14,531 nt of DNA from CAZQAA01 sp964591255 (GCA_964591255.1 CAZQAA010000180.1:1-14531); one strand, 5' to 3'; shown: positions 1-7,581, counted from the stretch's first letter. Notes: generated by a model from the letters alone, not told the origin. Made by a program: numbers and translations.

Positions 1-588
1 CTAAAGGCCCTGGAGAGGAGTCTTCCCTGTTGGATAGGAAAATTTATCGATAATGAAGAAACCGTACTCGTTGACAACATTGGTTCAGGAACAGGGCATG
101 ACATGATTAATGTGTTGAATGAAAATCAAGACCTAACAGAAAAGGTCCACGTGAGGAATATCGACCTTGACGAAAAGGCCATTGAAATAGGTATAAAAAA
201 AGTCAGGAGATTTGGCCTTGAAGATTCTTTCTCCTTTGTTTGTGAAAAATTCCAAAAAGTTAACCCTCGAAAGGCCCATATAGTGATACTGGTTGGTATA
301 TTGTGTACGCTTCCAATGGAGATATGTGTAAAGATCTTGAAGTTGTCTGCCCATTACCTTCGCCCCGGAGGCATCACAATTTACAGTACCAATCAGGTAA
401 TAATGCCAGCATGGGATCCATTTACCGATTTCCTGATGCGATTGGCTGGGTGGCATATGGACTACAAGAGAGATGAGGAATCGGCAAGCCTTGCCGAACG
501 GTCGGGACTCCGGTATGTAACCCAGTTCTTTGATGAGTATCTACATTTTCAGTGCATGACAGTGGCGATGCTAAATTCTAAAGTGTAG
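1..588 (+). CDS. Class I SAM-dependent methyltransferase, 5'-truncated at window edge
   Basis: The reading frame is open from base 1, so this is the last 195 residues of a longer protein; the ATG at 103 is internal and would cut off the SAM-binding loop. Before that ATG the frame encodes VLVDNIGSGTGHD (visible residues 22-34), which is motif I (a GxGxG glycine loop after an acidic residue) of the Rossmann methyltransferase fold. RNIDLDEKAI (about 53-62) follows as the acidic motif II that would hold the ribose hydroxyls. LRPGGITIYSTN (about 121-132) is the usual post-motif III strand. The class is well supported. The substrate is unknown and no neighbour helps, because the gene converges on the tRNA gene and its upstream context is outside the window. 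No terminator hairpin was seen after the stop. Confidence 0.75.
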   Translation, partial: LKALERSLPCWIGKFIDNEETVLVDNIGSGTGHDMINVLNENQDLTEKVHVRNIDLDEKAIEIGIKKVRRFGLEDSFSFVCEKFQKVNPRKAHIVILVGILCTLPMEICVKILKLSAHYLRPGGITIYSTNQVIMPAWDPFTDFLMRLAGWHMDYKRDEESASLAERSGLRYVTQFFDEYLHFQCMTVAMLNSKV

Positions 589-689
589 CAGCTACAACCT
601 GAAGAAGGCTGGGGCTTGCATAGGTCAGATGGGACTGAGAAGGAAGCTGAGGAGCGTGGAGGGATGAAAAGGATGGCAAATGTGTTATA

Positions 690-776
690 TGGTGCCGAAG
701 GCGGGACTTGAACCCGCACGGGCGTGGCCCACTACCCCCTCAAGATAGCGTGTCTACCAGGTTCCACCACTTCGGC
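690..776 (-). tRNA. leuU: tRNA-Leu, anticodon GAG, CCA encoded
   Basis: The minus strand folds as a class II tRNA. The 7-bp acceptor stem is GCCGAAG/CTTCGGC with discriminator A and an encoded CCA at 690-692. The D-arm contains TGGTAGACAC. The anticodon stem is CTATC/GGTAG around loop TTGAGGG, which gives anticodon GAG (template 739-741). A long variable arm follows (TGGGCCACGCCCGT), then T-stem GCGGG/CCCGC with loop TTCAAGT. The long variable arm and GAG identify leucine and the reading of CUC/CUU codons. It starts about 20 bases after the secG stop on the same strand, so it is probably processed from the secG transcript. The same secG-tRNA-Leu(GAG) order is known from E. coli (leuU). Confidence 0.96.
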
Positions 777-796
777 ACATATACCTCTGTACAATT

Positions 797-1129
797 TTAA
801 TTATTTTTATCCCCGGCCTGATCTGTTTGTGCCTGGGCCTGTGTCGATTGAGTCTCCGGGAGCTTTGATTGCGCGGCCTTTTCCATAACTGAAGATGTTA
901 AGGCCTTGCCAAAAAAAAGGGTGAGACCCAGCGAGGTCAGCATGAATATTATTGCGATTATCGTTGTAAACTTGTGCATGAAAGATGTTGCGCCGGTGCT
1001 GCCAAAGACAGTTTGGCTGGCTCCCCCAAAAGCTGCTCCCATATCTGCTCCCTTGCCCTTTTGAAGAAGGACAATGAGAATCAGGGCTATGCAAACGGAA
1101 AGATGAATTAAAATAAGTACTGGTTTCAT
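797..1129 (-). CDS. secG: Preprotein translocase subunit SecG
   Basis: SecG is the small auxiliary subunit of the SecYEG inner-membrane channel and helps SecA-driven export. The 110-residue product has the family length. TM1 is about 3-22. The conserved loop LLQKGKGADMGAAFGG (21-36) runs on to QTVFGSTG, and TM2 is about 55-74. The tail is polar and Gln/Ala/Thr-rich, which is usual. The ATG has an AAGGA Shine-Dalgarno sequence about 9 bases upstream. A 122-base spacer separates it from tpiA upstream. On the minus strand this spacer holds a weak possible promoter (TTGCAA at 1200-1205, 16 bases, TAATAT at 1178-1183), so secG could be expressed partly on its own. tRNA-Leu follows directly. Confidence 0.95.
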   Translation of the reverse strand: MKPVLILIHLSVCIALILIVLLQKGKGADMGAAFGGASQTVFGSTGATSFMHKFTTIIAIIFMLTSLGLTLFFGKALTSSVMEKAAQSKLPETQSTQAQAQTDQAGDKNN

Positions 1130-1251
1130 TCTTGGTTCCTTCTTTGTGAATTGATTACTATTTTACAATAATTTCCTATATTACCTTAACTGAAGAATTT
1201 TGCAAGAGTAATTATTATTCCCCAGGGAAAGGAGAGACAAATTCCAGTTGG

Positions 1252-2016
1252 TTATTTAAAGTGGATTATTTCAAGGAATGAATCCGCCTCAAGACTCGCT
1301 CCTCCTACTAATGCACCATCGATATCGGGTTCTGACATGAGTTCGGATATATTGTCAGGCTTGACACTGCCTCCATAAAGTATTCGGATCTGGTCAGCCG
1401 TTTTAGAATCAAAATTCTTCTCAATCCATTCACGGATAAACCTATGAACCTCCTGTGCCTGCCCTGGGGTGGCCGTTTTGCCGGTACCAATTGCCCATAC
1501 CGGTTCATAGGCCAGGATATTAGAGGGCAACATCTGTTTTTCAGCCTTGAAATCGGCCAGTGACAGGTCCAGTTGCTCCTGGATCACCTTGAAGGTCTGT
1601 CCCTCTTCCCTTTGCTCCAGGGTTTCACCGATACATACAACAGGGATCAGGCCCAGATGGATAGCAGACTTGACTTTCAGGTTGATAATCTCGTTTGTCT
1701 CGTTAAAAAGGGCCCTTCTTTCAGAATGCCCAAGGATTACGTGAGTGCAGCCTGCGTCTAATATCATCCTGCCCGATATCTCCCCTGTGTAAGCACCTTC
1801 CATTTTCCAATGCATGTTCTGGGCCCCCAGGAAAATTTCAGAATCTCCTGCAGCCTGTTTGGCTATGGGAAGAAGGGTAAAGGGTGGGGCAATAAGCACA
1901 TCTACACCTTCAAGGTCGATGATGCCGGTTGATATTGCGCTGACGAGATTAACAGCCTCATCAACTCCTAAGTTCATTTTCCAGTTGCCAGCGATTAAGG
2001 GTACTCTTTCAGGCAT
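1252..2016 (-). CDS. tpiA: Triose-phosphate isomerase
   Basis: This cytoplasmic enzyme interconverts dihydroxyacetone phosphate and glyceraldehyde 3-phosphate in glycolysis and gluconeogenesis. At 254 residues it is full length. Visible motifs are AGNWKMN with catalytic Lys13, GHSERR with electrophile His97, YEPVWAIGTGK with catalytic base Glu171 and the flexible loop behind it, and the phosphate-binding YGGSVKPDN (214-222) and GALVGGASL (234-242). All catalytic residues are present. The start ATG has a TGGAG Shine-Dalgarno sequence. It follows gap on the same strand after 135 bases, without the pgk gene that commonly lies between them, and precedes secG. Confidence 0.97.
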   Translation of the reverse strand: MPERVPLIAGNWKMNLGVDEAVNLVSAISTGIIDLEGVDVLIAPPFTLLPIAKQAAGDSEIFLGAQNMHWKMEGAYTGEISGRMILDAGCTHVILGHSERRALFNETNEIINLKVKSAIHLGLIPVVCIGETLEQREEGQTFKVIQEQLDLSLADFKAEKQMLPSNILAYEPVWAIGTGKTATPGQAQEVHRFIREWIEKNFDSKTADQIRILYGGSVKPDNISELMSEPDIDGALVGGASLEADSFLEIIHFK

Positions 2017-2098
2017 ACTTAAAACTCCAGTCTATAAGAAGAAAAAATGATAAAATCCCTTTAAGTTAAGATACAAAGGCAAAAAGCCGTATTCAGAG

Positions 2099-2111
2099 AA
2101 CCGGTCCGGTT
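2099..2111. repeat. Near-perfect palindrome in the gap-tpiA spacer
   Basis: The sequence aaccggtccggtt is self-complementary except for its central base (arms aaccgg and ccggtt). The arms are too close for an RNA hairpin loop, so a protein-binding dyad is the more natural reading, but no regulator can be named. It lies in the 135-base spacer between the gap stop and the tpiA start, which holds no clear promoter or terminator. Confidence 0.35.
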
Positions 2112-2151
2112 AACAGCCCCTTGATTGATGAACCTTTTTCCAAGGGAGATA

Positions 2152-3150
2152 TTAACTGTTTGCCATATAAACGGCAAGATCCACCATCCGATTTGAATAA
2201 CCGAATTCATTGTCATACCAGGACAAGACTTTCACCATATCGCCTATCGCCATGGTGGAGGGAGCATCAATTATAGAGGAAAGAGTGGATCCGTTAAAAT
2301 CTATGGATACCAGCGGCTCTTCACTATATCGCAAGATTCCTTTGAGGTCACCCTCAGCAGCCTGTTTAAGTGCGCTATTGACCTCGTCAGCTGTGGCTGG
2401 TTTGTTCAACTGCACAACAAGATCAACCACAGAGACATTGGGTGTGGGCACACGAATCGCCATTCCGTTGAGCCGCCCTTCCAGCTGTGGAAGTACTAAA
2501 GATACGGCCTTGGCTGCCCCGGTTGTTGTGGGAATCATGGAAAGGGCTGCGGCCCTGGCTCTCCTCAGATCTTTGTGTGGAAAATCGAGTATGCGCTGAT
2601 CTCCAGTATAGGAGTGGGTTGTGGTCATGAGTCCCTTTTCTATCCCGAAATTATCCAACAGGACTTTGCAGACCGGTGCAAGGCAATTGGTGGTGCAAGA
2701 GGCATTAGATATAATATGGTGATTTTTTGGGTCATATTTGTTATGATTTACACCCATAACAATAGTGATATCAGGTTGTTGTGCAGGCGCAGAAATTATC
2801 ACCTTTTTGGCGCCAGCGTCCAGGTGACCGGATGCCTTGTCCCTGGCCCTGAACAGGCCTGTACATTCAAATACCGTCTCAATATCGAGATTACTCCATG
2901 GCAATTTGACAGGCTCCCTCTCCGTGTGTATTTCGATCTCTTTCCCATTTACGATAAGGGAATGATCTGTGCTGGAAACATTGGCGTCCAGTATGCCGTG
3001 TACAGAATCATATTTCAGCAAATGTGCCAGGGTAGCCGGATCAGTGAGGTCATTTATGGCCACAAATTCAATATCGGGGTTATTGATTCCTGCCCTGAAG
3101 ACCATTCTTCCAATTCGGCCAAAGCCATTAATAGCAACTCTTAATGCCAT
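2152..3150 (-). CDS. gap: Glyceraldehyde-3-phosphate dehydrogenase, type I
   Basis: This enzyme converts glyceraldehyde 3-phosphate, phosphate and NAD+ to 1,3-bisphosphoglycerate in the cytoplasm, or runs in reverse during gluconeogenesis. At 332 residues it is full length. The NAD-binding loop INGFGRIGR lies at 7-15 and Asp34 (NDL) favours NAD over NADP. The active-site signature SASCTTNC has here the form NASCTTNC (149-156) with nucleophile Cys152, and the partner base is His179 in TTTHSYTGDQ. The C-terminal SWYDNEFGYS motif is present. A strong AAGGAGGT Shine-Dalgarno sequence precedes the ATG. Two hairpins in the 88-base spacer from rimI may separate its expression from the upstream regulatory genes. 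tpiA follows and pgk is absent. Confidence 0.97.
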   Translation of the reverse strand: MALRVAINGFGRIGRMVFRAGINNPDIEFVAINDLTDPATLAHLLKYDSVHGILDANVSSTDHSLIVNGKEIEIHTEREPVKLPWSNLDIETVFECTGLFRARDKASGHLDAGAKKVIISAPAQQPDITIVMGVNHNKYDPKNHHIISNASCTTNCLAPVCKVLLDNFGIEKGLMTTTHSYTGDQRILDFPHKDLRRARAAALSMIPTTTGAAKAVSLVLPQLEGRLNGMAIRVPTPNVSVVDLVVQLNKPATADEVNSALKQAAEGDLKGILRYSEEPLVSIDFNGSTLSSIIDAPSTMAIGDMVKVLSWYDNEFGYSNRMVDLAVYMANS

Positions 3151-3198
3151 CTTTTACCTCCTTGTATGATTTGTAATTAATATGCTGTTTGTTGAGTA

Positions 3199-3210
3199 AT
3201 CCCGAAGGAT
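3199..3210 (-). repeat. Small UUCG-tetraloop hairpin in the gap leader
   Basis: The minus strand reads ATCC-TTCG-GGAT, a 4-bp stem closed by C-G around a UUCG loop, which is an unusually stable RNA tetraloop. It lies between the larger inverted repeat and the gap Shine-Dalgarno sequence, so it would be in the 5' leader of gap mRNA if transcription crosses the rimI-gap junction. Confidence 0.45.
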
Positions 3211-3215
3211 CTTAA

Positions 3216-3242
3216 ATAGTTCAAGCGCATCGGTTGAACTAT
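3216..3242 (-). repeat. 9-bp perfect inverted repeat at the rimI-gap junction
   Basis: The arms are atagttcaa (3216-3224) and ttgaactat (3234-3242), perfect reverse complements around a 9-base spacer. In RNA the spacer can add two more G-C pairs after one mismatch. The repeat begins inside the rimI stop codon. On the minus strand it is followed by TTAAGATCC, not by a U-tract, so it is not a classical intrinsic terminator. It could be a weak terminator, an mRNA-stabilising or processing hairpin, or a dyad operator for gap. Confidence 0.6.
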
Positions 3243-3760
3243 CGACTGTCAGAGCCAACCGGACATGTCGCAGGGATTTCGTCAGTACTGTATGTATACG
3301 TCTTTTTTGTTGCCAGATCAAGCGACATGATAATGGCATCTTCATTTGTATCTCTGTAATATCGTATTCTCCGGTATGCTTGTCTGAATCCGGCTGCCTG
3401 GTAGAAATTTATTGCTGCAAGATTTGAAGGCCTTACTTCCAGCCATACCATGCCTATCCCCTGAGCCGATCCTGTTTCGATCATTTTATTGAGCAGTAAC
3501 TTCCCAAACCCGGAATGTCTTTTTTCTGGTTCAACAGCAATATTAAGCAGGTGAATCTCGTCGGCAAACATCCAGAAACATATGTAGCCGATAAGCGTAT
3601 CATCTGTCATCAAGGCCCACAGACGGGAAACCGGGTTATATATCTCATCCATAAAGCCCTTCAAACTCCAGGGGGAAGGGAAGGATGATCTCTCGATCAT
3701 CAATATCCTGTTTTTATGACAATGGAAATTTTTCCCTGTAATATTTATGATGGAAATCAT
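3239..3760 (-). CDS. rimI: Ribosomal protein S18-alanine N-acetyltransferase (GNAT)
   Basis: This GNAT enzyme is expected to transfer acetyl from acetyl-CoA to the N-terminal alanine of ribosomal protein S18. The acetyl-CoA pyrophosphate loop is seen in LLNIAVEPEKRHSGFGKLLL (71-90), with R81-H-S-G84-F-G86 as the R-x-x-G-x-G signature. LEVRPSNLAAINFYQAAGF (107-125) holds Glu108 and Tyr120, whose spacing matches the catalytic Glu and Tyr of characterised RimI. FPSPWS (27-32) matches the family's substrate-side FPW region and supports the upstream ATG over Met21. The product is 173 residues, about 25 longer than E. coli RimI because of a C-terminal tail. Its ATG overlaps the EIIA stop as ATGA, which suggests translational coupling. 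A different GNAT substrate cannot be excluded. Confidence 0.85.
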   Translation of the reverse strand: MISIINITGKNFHCHKNRILMIERSSFPSPWSLKGFMDEIYNPVSRLWALMTDDTLIGYICFWMFADEIHLLNIAVEPEKRHSGFGKLLLNKMIETGSAQGIGMVWLEVRPSNLAAINFYQAAGFRQAYRRIRYYRDTNEDAIIMSLDLATKKTYTYSTDEIPATCPVGSDSR

Positions 3761-4158
3761 TCCGTTGCCAGCAGCTTACCGGCCAATGCTATGCTTCTCC
3801 TGCCTGCATCCTGGGCCTTTTCACCCAGTTTTGCCAATGACAGGTTGTCTCGTTCCTGCACTATGGCGACGAGCATCGGCAGATTGACTCCTGTTAAAAC
3901 CTCAATACTTTCCTTTTCCAAAAAGGACAGACTTAGATTGGAAGGGGTTCCGCCAAACATGTCGGTAAGGACCATAACTCCCTGTCCCTGGTCAAGTAAT
4001 TGTATCTTTTTTGCTATTAGCTTTAGCAGTTCCGCAGATTCTGTTGTTTGAGTAATAGATATGGCATCCGCAGCCTCTATCCTACCCATAATAAGCTCGG
4101 CAGCGTTTAAAATTTCTTTTCCTATGTCGCAGTGGGAAATAATCAGTATTCCGATCAT
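3757..4158 (-). CDS. Mannose/fructose-family PTS EIIA domain protein
   Basis: This is a single-domain EIIA of the mannose family (133 residues). It starts MIGILIISHCDIGKE with the phospho-acceptor His9, and the active-site loop LTDMFGGTPSN (64-74) carries the conserved Asp66. In this family the EIIA receives phosphate from HPr. Here no EIIB, EIIC or EIID gene is adjacent, so transport is unlikely to be its job. In Desulfobacterota such solitary EIIA-Man proteins sit beside ptsN and rpoN and are thought to be regulatory; that role is inference here. It follows ptsN after 28 bases and overlaps rimI by 4 bases (ATGA). The hprK and rapZ genes often found between ptsN and this gene are missing. 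Confidence 0.88.
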   Translation of the reverse strand: MIGILIISHCDIGKEILNAAELIMGRIEAADAISITQTTESAELLKLIAKKIQLLDQGQGVMVLTDMFGGTPSNLSLSFLEKESIEVLTGVNLPMLVAIVQERDNLSLAKLGEKAQDAGRRSIALAGKLLATE

Positions 4159-4186
4159 GGATTCTCCAGCACCTGTTTAATCGTGG

Positions 4187-4669
4187 TCAATACGCGTTGT
4201 CTATCTCTATTATTATACGGTAAATGTCTTCCTTGCTCCTCGCTTCCATTAGCCTCTTTCTAAAGGTACTGCTCTTCAATATCTTGGCTATCCTTGCAAG
4301 GATCTGCAGGTGGAGATCAGAGGAGTTTTCAGGAGCCACGAGCAGGAAGAACAGATGGGTCGGACGACCGTCTATTGAATCAAAATCGAGTCCGTCTCTG
4401 CTTCGTCCGAAAGAGATGGCAGGATATCTTAGAGAGGCTATCTTTCCGTGGGGTATGGCGACCCCATCACCGATTCCCGTGGTTCCAAGACGTTCCCGCT
4501 CCAGGAGAACATTGACCATCTCCTCTTTTTTTACTGAATTTTCATGAGCGCATATTACCTCGGCCAGCTCTTCTAATATTCCCTTTTTGTCATTTGATTT
4601 CAGTTCAAATATTATATCATTTTGTCCTAATATTTCTGCAAGTTTCATTGTAGAATCCGAATTTCTCAT
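4187..4669 (-). CDS. ptsN: PTS-Ntr EIIA component (nitrogen-regulatory EIIA)
   Basis: EIIA-Ntr is the terminal phospho-acceptor of the nitrogen PTS and works as a regulator by binding partner proteins in the cytoplasm, not in sugar uptake. The 160 residues match the fructose-type EIIA-2 fold. ERERLGTTGIGDGVAIPHGK (57-76) is the phosphorylation signature with acceptor His74, followed by the conserved THLFFLLVAPENSSDLHLQIL segment (about 104-124). The start is uncertain: the ATG at 4669 and an in-frame ATG seven codons later (4648) both lack a clear Shine-Dalgarno sequence, and the later one gives MKLAEILG, which resembles usual PtsN starts. It follows hpf after 95 bases and precedes the mannose-type EIIA in the rpoN neighbourhood. 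Confidence 0.93.
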   Translation of the reverse strand: MRNSDSTMKLAEILGQNDIIFELKSNDKKGILEELAEVICAHENSVKKEEMVNVLLERERLGTTGIGDGVAIPHGKIASLRYPAISFGRSRDGLDFDSIDGRPTHLFFLLVAPENSSDLHLQILARIAKILKSSTFRKRLMEARSKEDIYRIIIEIDNAY

Positions 4670-4764
4670 ACAATGCCCAAGGGTTGCTTGCTTTATATAC
4701 CCGGAGGCATTTGCTTTTATGTTAGTGGTTTAATTAAATAGGGTACACAGGTAATCTGAACATC

Positions 4765-5301
4765 TTACTTTGCTGGTTCAATGAGTCCAAGATTACCATC
4801 CTTACGCCTGTATATCACATTAATTTCCCTTGATTTTGAATTTCTGAAGACCAGGAAGTCCTGATTTGAGAGGTTGATCTGCATAGCGGCTTCTTCCGGA
4901 TCCATGGGTTTGGCCACCATTCTTTCTACTTCTATTATGGGTTCATCTTGTGCAAGGGCCGTTGTTTCCTCCATTTCTTTGTCAGAAGTTTTTCCTACCC
5001 TCTGATTTTCCGGTTGCCGGTTTCTTATTTTTGACATATGTCTTTTCAGTTGCTTTTCTATTTTATCCATCACTTGATCAATAGCGGAATACATGTCTCC
5101 TGTCTCTTCAAAACCCTTTATCCAGGTGCCGTTTACACTGAGGTTTACATCGGCCTGATGTCTGAATTTTTCCACTGTCAAAACAACATGTGCCTCTGCG
5201 TGGGAATCCAGGTATTTTTCCATTTTTGATACCTTTTCTTCGGCATAGGATTTGAGGCTCTCTATCGGTTCTGTATGTCTGAACGTAACTGTAATATTCA
5301 T
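4765..5301 (-). CDS. hpf: Ribosome hibernation promoting factor, long form
   Basis: HPF binds the 30S decoding region and makes inactive ribosome dimers in starved cells. Residues 1-98 form the beta-alpha-beta-beta-beta-alpha S30AE domain (ITVTFRHTEPIESLKSYAEE at 3-22, basic helix KQLKRHMSKIRNR at 83-95). A charged linker (about 99-125) leads to the C-terminal dimerisation domain ending FLVFRNSKSREINVIYRRKD (149-168). At 178 residues this is the long form, which dimerises ribosomes through its own tail without a separate RMF. A TGGAGG Shine-Dalgarno sequence precedes the ATG. It follows rpoN after 52 bases. The gene order rpoN-hpf-ptsN is widely conserved in Proteobacteria. Confidence 0.95.
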   Translation of the reverse strand: MNITVTFRHTEPIESLKSYAEEKVSKMEKYLDSHAEAHVVLTVEKFRHQADVNLSVNGTWIKGFEETGDMYSAIDQVMDKIEKQLKRHMSKIRNRQPENQRVGKTSDKEMEETTALAQDEPIIEVERMVAKPMDPEEAAMQINLSNQDFLVFRNSKSREINVIYRRKDGNLGLIEPAK

Positions 5302-5353
5302 GAAATTATCCTCCAGTTTGGGGTGGATTAAAAATCACAAATGGCGGGAGCAA

Positions 5354-6793
5354 TTAGTAAGGGTCCTTTCTTTTTCTCGAAGGGAGGATGCCCATGGACT
5401 CCCGATACTTGGCAACAGTTCTGCGTGCGACCTTTATATCTATTTTTCTCAGGATGTCTACTATTTCCTGATCACTATAGGGTTTGGCCTTGTCCTCCAG
5501 TTTAATGATATTGCGGATATGTTCTCTGACACTTTCAGAAGCAAATGTCGTGCCCTGCAATCCACTAATTGAGCTGTTAAAAAAGAATTTTAACTCAAAA
5601 ATTCCCTGGGGGGTGTGAACGTATTTGTTTGATGTTACTCTGCTCACAGTAGATTCATGCATTTCTATATCTTCTGCCACGTCCCGGAGCACGAGCGGTT
5701 TGAGGTGGGTAATCCCATTATCCAGAAAATCTCTTTGGAATCGGACGATACTCTCGGTTACTTTATATATGGTTCTCTGCCGCTGGTGAATACTTTTTAT
5801 TAACCATGCAGCAGATTTTAACTTCTCGTGGATATAATTTCTGGTACTCTCGGGCAGTGAATCCTTGTTTCGCAGCATATTCCTGTAATATGAATTTATC
5901 CTGAGTCTGGGCATACCGTCTAAATTCAGCATGATTTCATAATCGTCACCAACTTTGAATATATAAACATCAGGAGTGATATAGATAGGTTCTTCATCAG
6001 AATACAGTCTGCCGGGACGGGGTTCCAGCCCCTGGATAATAGTCACAGCGGCAAATATATCGTCCGGCAGTACATCGAGCTCTTTAGCAATCTTATTATA
6101 TCTTCTGTTTTCTAAGTCTCCCAAGTGGTTCGAAATTATCTTTTCTACAATAGTTCCGTCCAAACTTTGTGCCTTTGCCTGTATAAGCAGGGATTCACGA
6201 GCGTCTCTGGCTGCTACTCCCACAGGGTCAAAGTTCTGGATAAAGCGCAGAATCTCTACTACTTCTTCAGGGCGTGCTCCCGTGGTTTGAGATATGTCTT
6301 CGATAGAAGTGTCCAGGTAGCCGTTTTTATCTAGATTTCCGATGATGTGAGTACCTATGAATTTTTGATCATCCTTGAGATCACTCACATTGAGTTGCCA
6401 CATGAGATGGGAATAGAGATTTGTTTTTACAGCAGTAATGTTTTCAAGCGGTAATGCGTCCCTTTTTTCATAGGGGGTTTCAATCGGCCTGGTATTATAT
6501 TCTTCTATATAACTTTCCCAGTCTATATCATCTCCTACTCGTTCCTCTACAGTAACCTCTGAAAGACCTGAAGGCTCTGTGTCTGTTTCGTCTTTATCCG
6601 GAGCGGCCTTGGTGTCTTCTTCGTATTCCTCCTGGCCAAATTCTTCCAGTACAGGATTCGCCTCCATTTCCTGGGTAATAGTCTCGACAAGTTCCATCCT
6701 GGAGAGCTGGAGCAGTTTGATGGCCTGCTGCAGCTGGGGTGTCATGATAAGTTGCTGGGCCAGGGTTAATGATTGTTTCAGTTCTATTGCCAT
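5354..6793 (-). CDS. rpoN: RNA polymerase sigma-54 factor
   Basis: RpoN directs RNA polymerase to -24/-12 promoters and needs AAA+ enhancer-binding activators; it typically serves nitrogen, flagellar and stress genes. At 479 residues it is full length. Region I (about 5-50) is the Gln/Leu-rich activator-responsive segment (SLTLAQQLIMTPQLQQAIKL). Region II (about 51-110) is acidic. The core-binding region follows (about 115-300). A helix-turn-helix lies at about 367-390 (LRDVAEDIEMHESTVSRVTSNK). The diagnostic RpoN box ARRTVAKYRE is intact at 456-465 and contacts the -24 element. The ATG has no strong Shine-Dalgarno sequence. It lies 18 bases after lptB, so it is probably translated from the lpt transcript. 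No -24/-12 motif was found upstream. Confidence 0.97.
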   Translation of the reverse strand: MAIELKQSLTLAQQLIMTPQLQQAIKLLQLSRMELVETITQEMEANPVLEEFGQEEYEEDTKAAPDKDETDTEPSGLSEVTVEERVGDDIDWESYIEEYNTRPIETPYEKRDALPLENITAVKTNLYSHLMWQLNVSDLKDDQKFIGTHIIGNLDKNGYLDTSIEDISQTTGARPEEVVEILRFIQNFDPVGVAARDARESLLIQAKAQSLDGTIVEKIISNHLGDLENRRYNKIAKELDVLPDDIFAAVTIIQGLEPRPGRLYSDEEPIYITPDVYIFKVGDDYEIMLNLDGMPRLRINSYYRNMLRNKDSLPESTRNYIHEKLKSAAWLIKSIHQRQRTIYKVTESIVRFQRDFLDNGITHLKPLVLRDVAEDIEMHESTVSRVTSNKYVHTPQGIFELKFFFNSSISGLQGTTFASESVREHIRNIIKLEDKAKPYSDQEIVDILRKIDIKVARRTVAKYRESMGILPSRKRKDPY

Positions 6794-6811
6794 ATTGCTA
6801 TACTTGAGTCC

Positions 6812-7576
6812 TCAGGACGGAAAATCTATATAAAAATTATCACCGAGATATGCACTTCGGGCGATCTCGCTTCGAACAATCTTTTCCGGGGAACCGTGTT
6901 CTATGATCTTTCCTCCACTGATAATATAAGCCCTGTCACAGACACTCAGGGTTTCCCGGACGTTGTGGTCTGATATGATAATACCTATGCCTCGATCTTT
7001 CAATTTTATGACAATCTCTTGAATATCATTTAGAATCATAGGATCAATTCCTGCGAACGGTTCATCCAATAGTATGAAGCTTGGTTCCGTAATAAGGGCG
7101 CGGGTTATCTCAAGCCTCCGCCTTTCGCCGCCCGAAAGGGAAGACGCCTTTTGCTTGGCAAGATGAGATATGTTTAGTTCGGACAGGAGCCGTCCGAGGC
7201 GTTCCTCCCTCTCATAGGCGGGAATATCGAGTGATTCCAGGATAGCCAATAGATTTTCCTCCACGGTCAGCTTCCGGAATACAGATGGCTCCTGGGCCAG
7301 ATAGTTTATTCCTTTCCTCGCCCGTATATACATAGGATCATTGGTGATATCCTCACCATTAAGATATACCTTGCCCTCGTCCGGGCGGGTAAGCCCTACC
7401 ACCATATAAAATGTGGTGGTTTTGCCCGCCCCGTTGGGTCCAAGGAGGCCGACAATCTCTTTTCTCTTGAGATCGATGCTTACGCCGTTCACGACTTTTT
7501 TCCTGTTATAGGTCTTGACCAGACCTTCCGCCCGTAGCGATTCTTCAATTTTGGCCATTGATCTGTCCGGATTCAT
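6812..7576 (-). CDS. lptB: LPS export ABC transporter ATP-binding protein LptB
   Basis: LptB is the cytoplasmic ATPase that, with LptF and LptG, pulls lipopolysaccharide from the inner membrane into the LptC-LptA bridge. The 254-residue protein shows Walker A GPNGAGKTT (46-54, Lys52), signature LSGGE (147-151), Walker B FILLDEP (167-173, Glu172) and switch His204 (SDHNV). The C-terminal YLGDNF (243-248) is characteristic of LptB, more so than of general branched-chain amino acid ATPases. The ATG at 7576 uses AAAGGT inside the end of lptA, 5 bases away; a second ATG at Met7 is less likely. lptF and lptG are not in this window. Confidence 0.95.
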   Translation of the reverse strand: MNPDRSMAKIEESLRAEGLVKTYNRKKVVNGVSIDLKRKEIVGLLGPNGAGKTTTFYMVVGLTRPDEGKVYLNGEDITNDPMYIRARKGINYLAQEPSVFRKLTVEENLLAILESLDIPAYEREERLGRLLSELNISHLAKQKASSLSGGERRRLEITRALITEPSFILLDEPFAGIDPMILNDIQEIVIKLKDRGIGIIISDHNVRETLSVCDRAYIISGGKIIEHGSPEKIVRSEIARSAYLGDNFYIDFPS

Positions 7577-7581
7577 AAATA

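Noticed and set aside
2575..3144. A 189-codon plus-strand ORF opposite gap
   Set aside because: It lies entirely antisense to a gap gene with all catalytic motifs intact, its product has no recognisable domain, and it lacks a ribosome-binding site.
3154..3345. A 63-codon minus-strand ORF overlapping the rimI end and the gap leader
   Set aside because: It overlaps the rimI tail in another frame, spans the hairpins, and shows no family resemblance.
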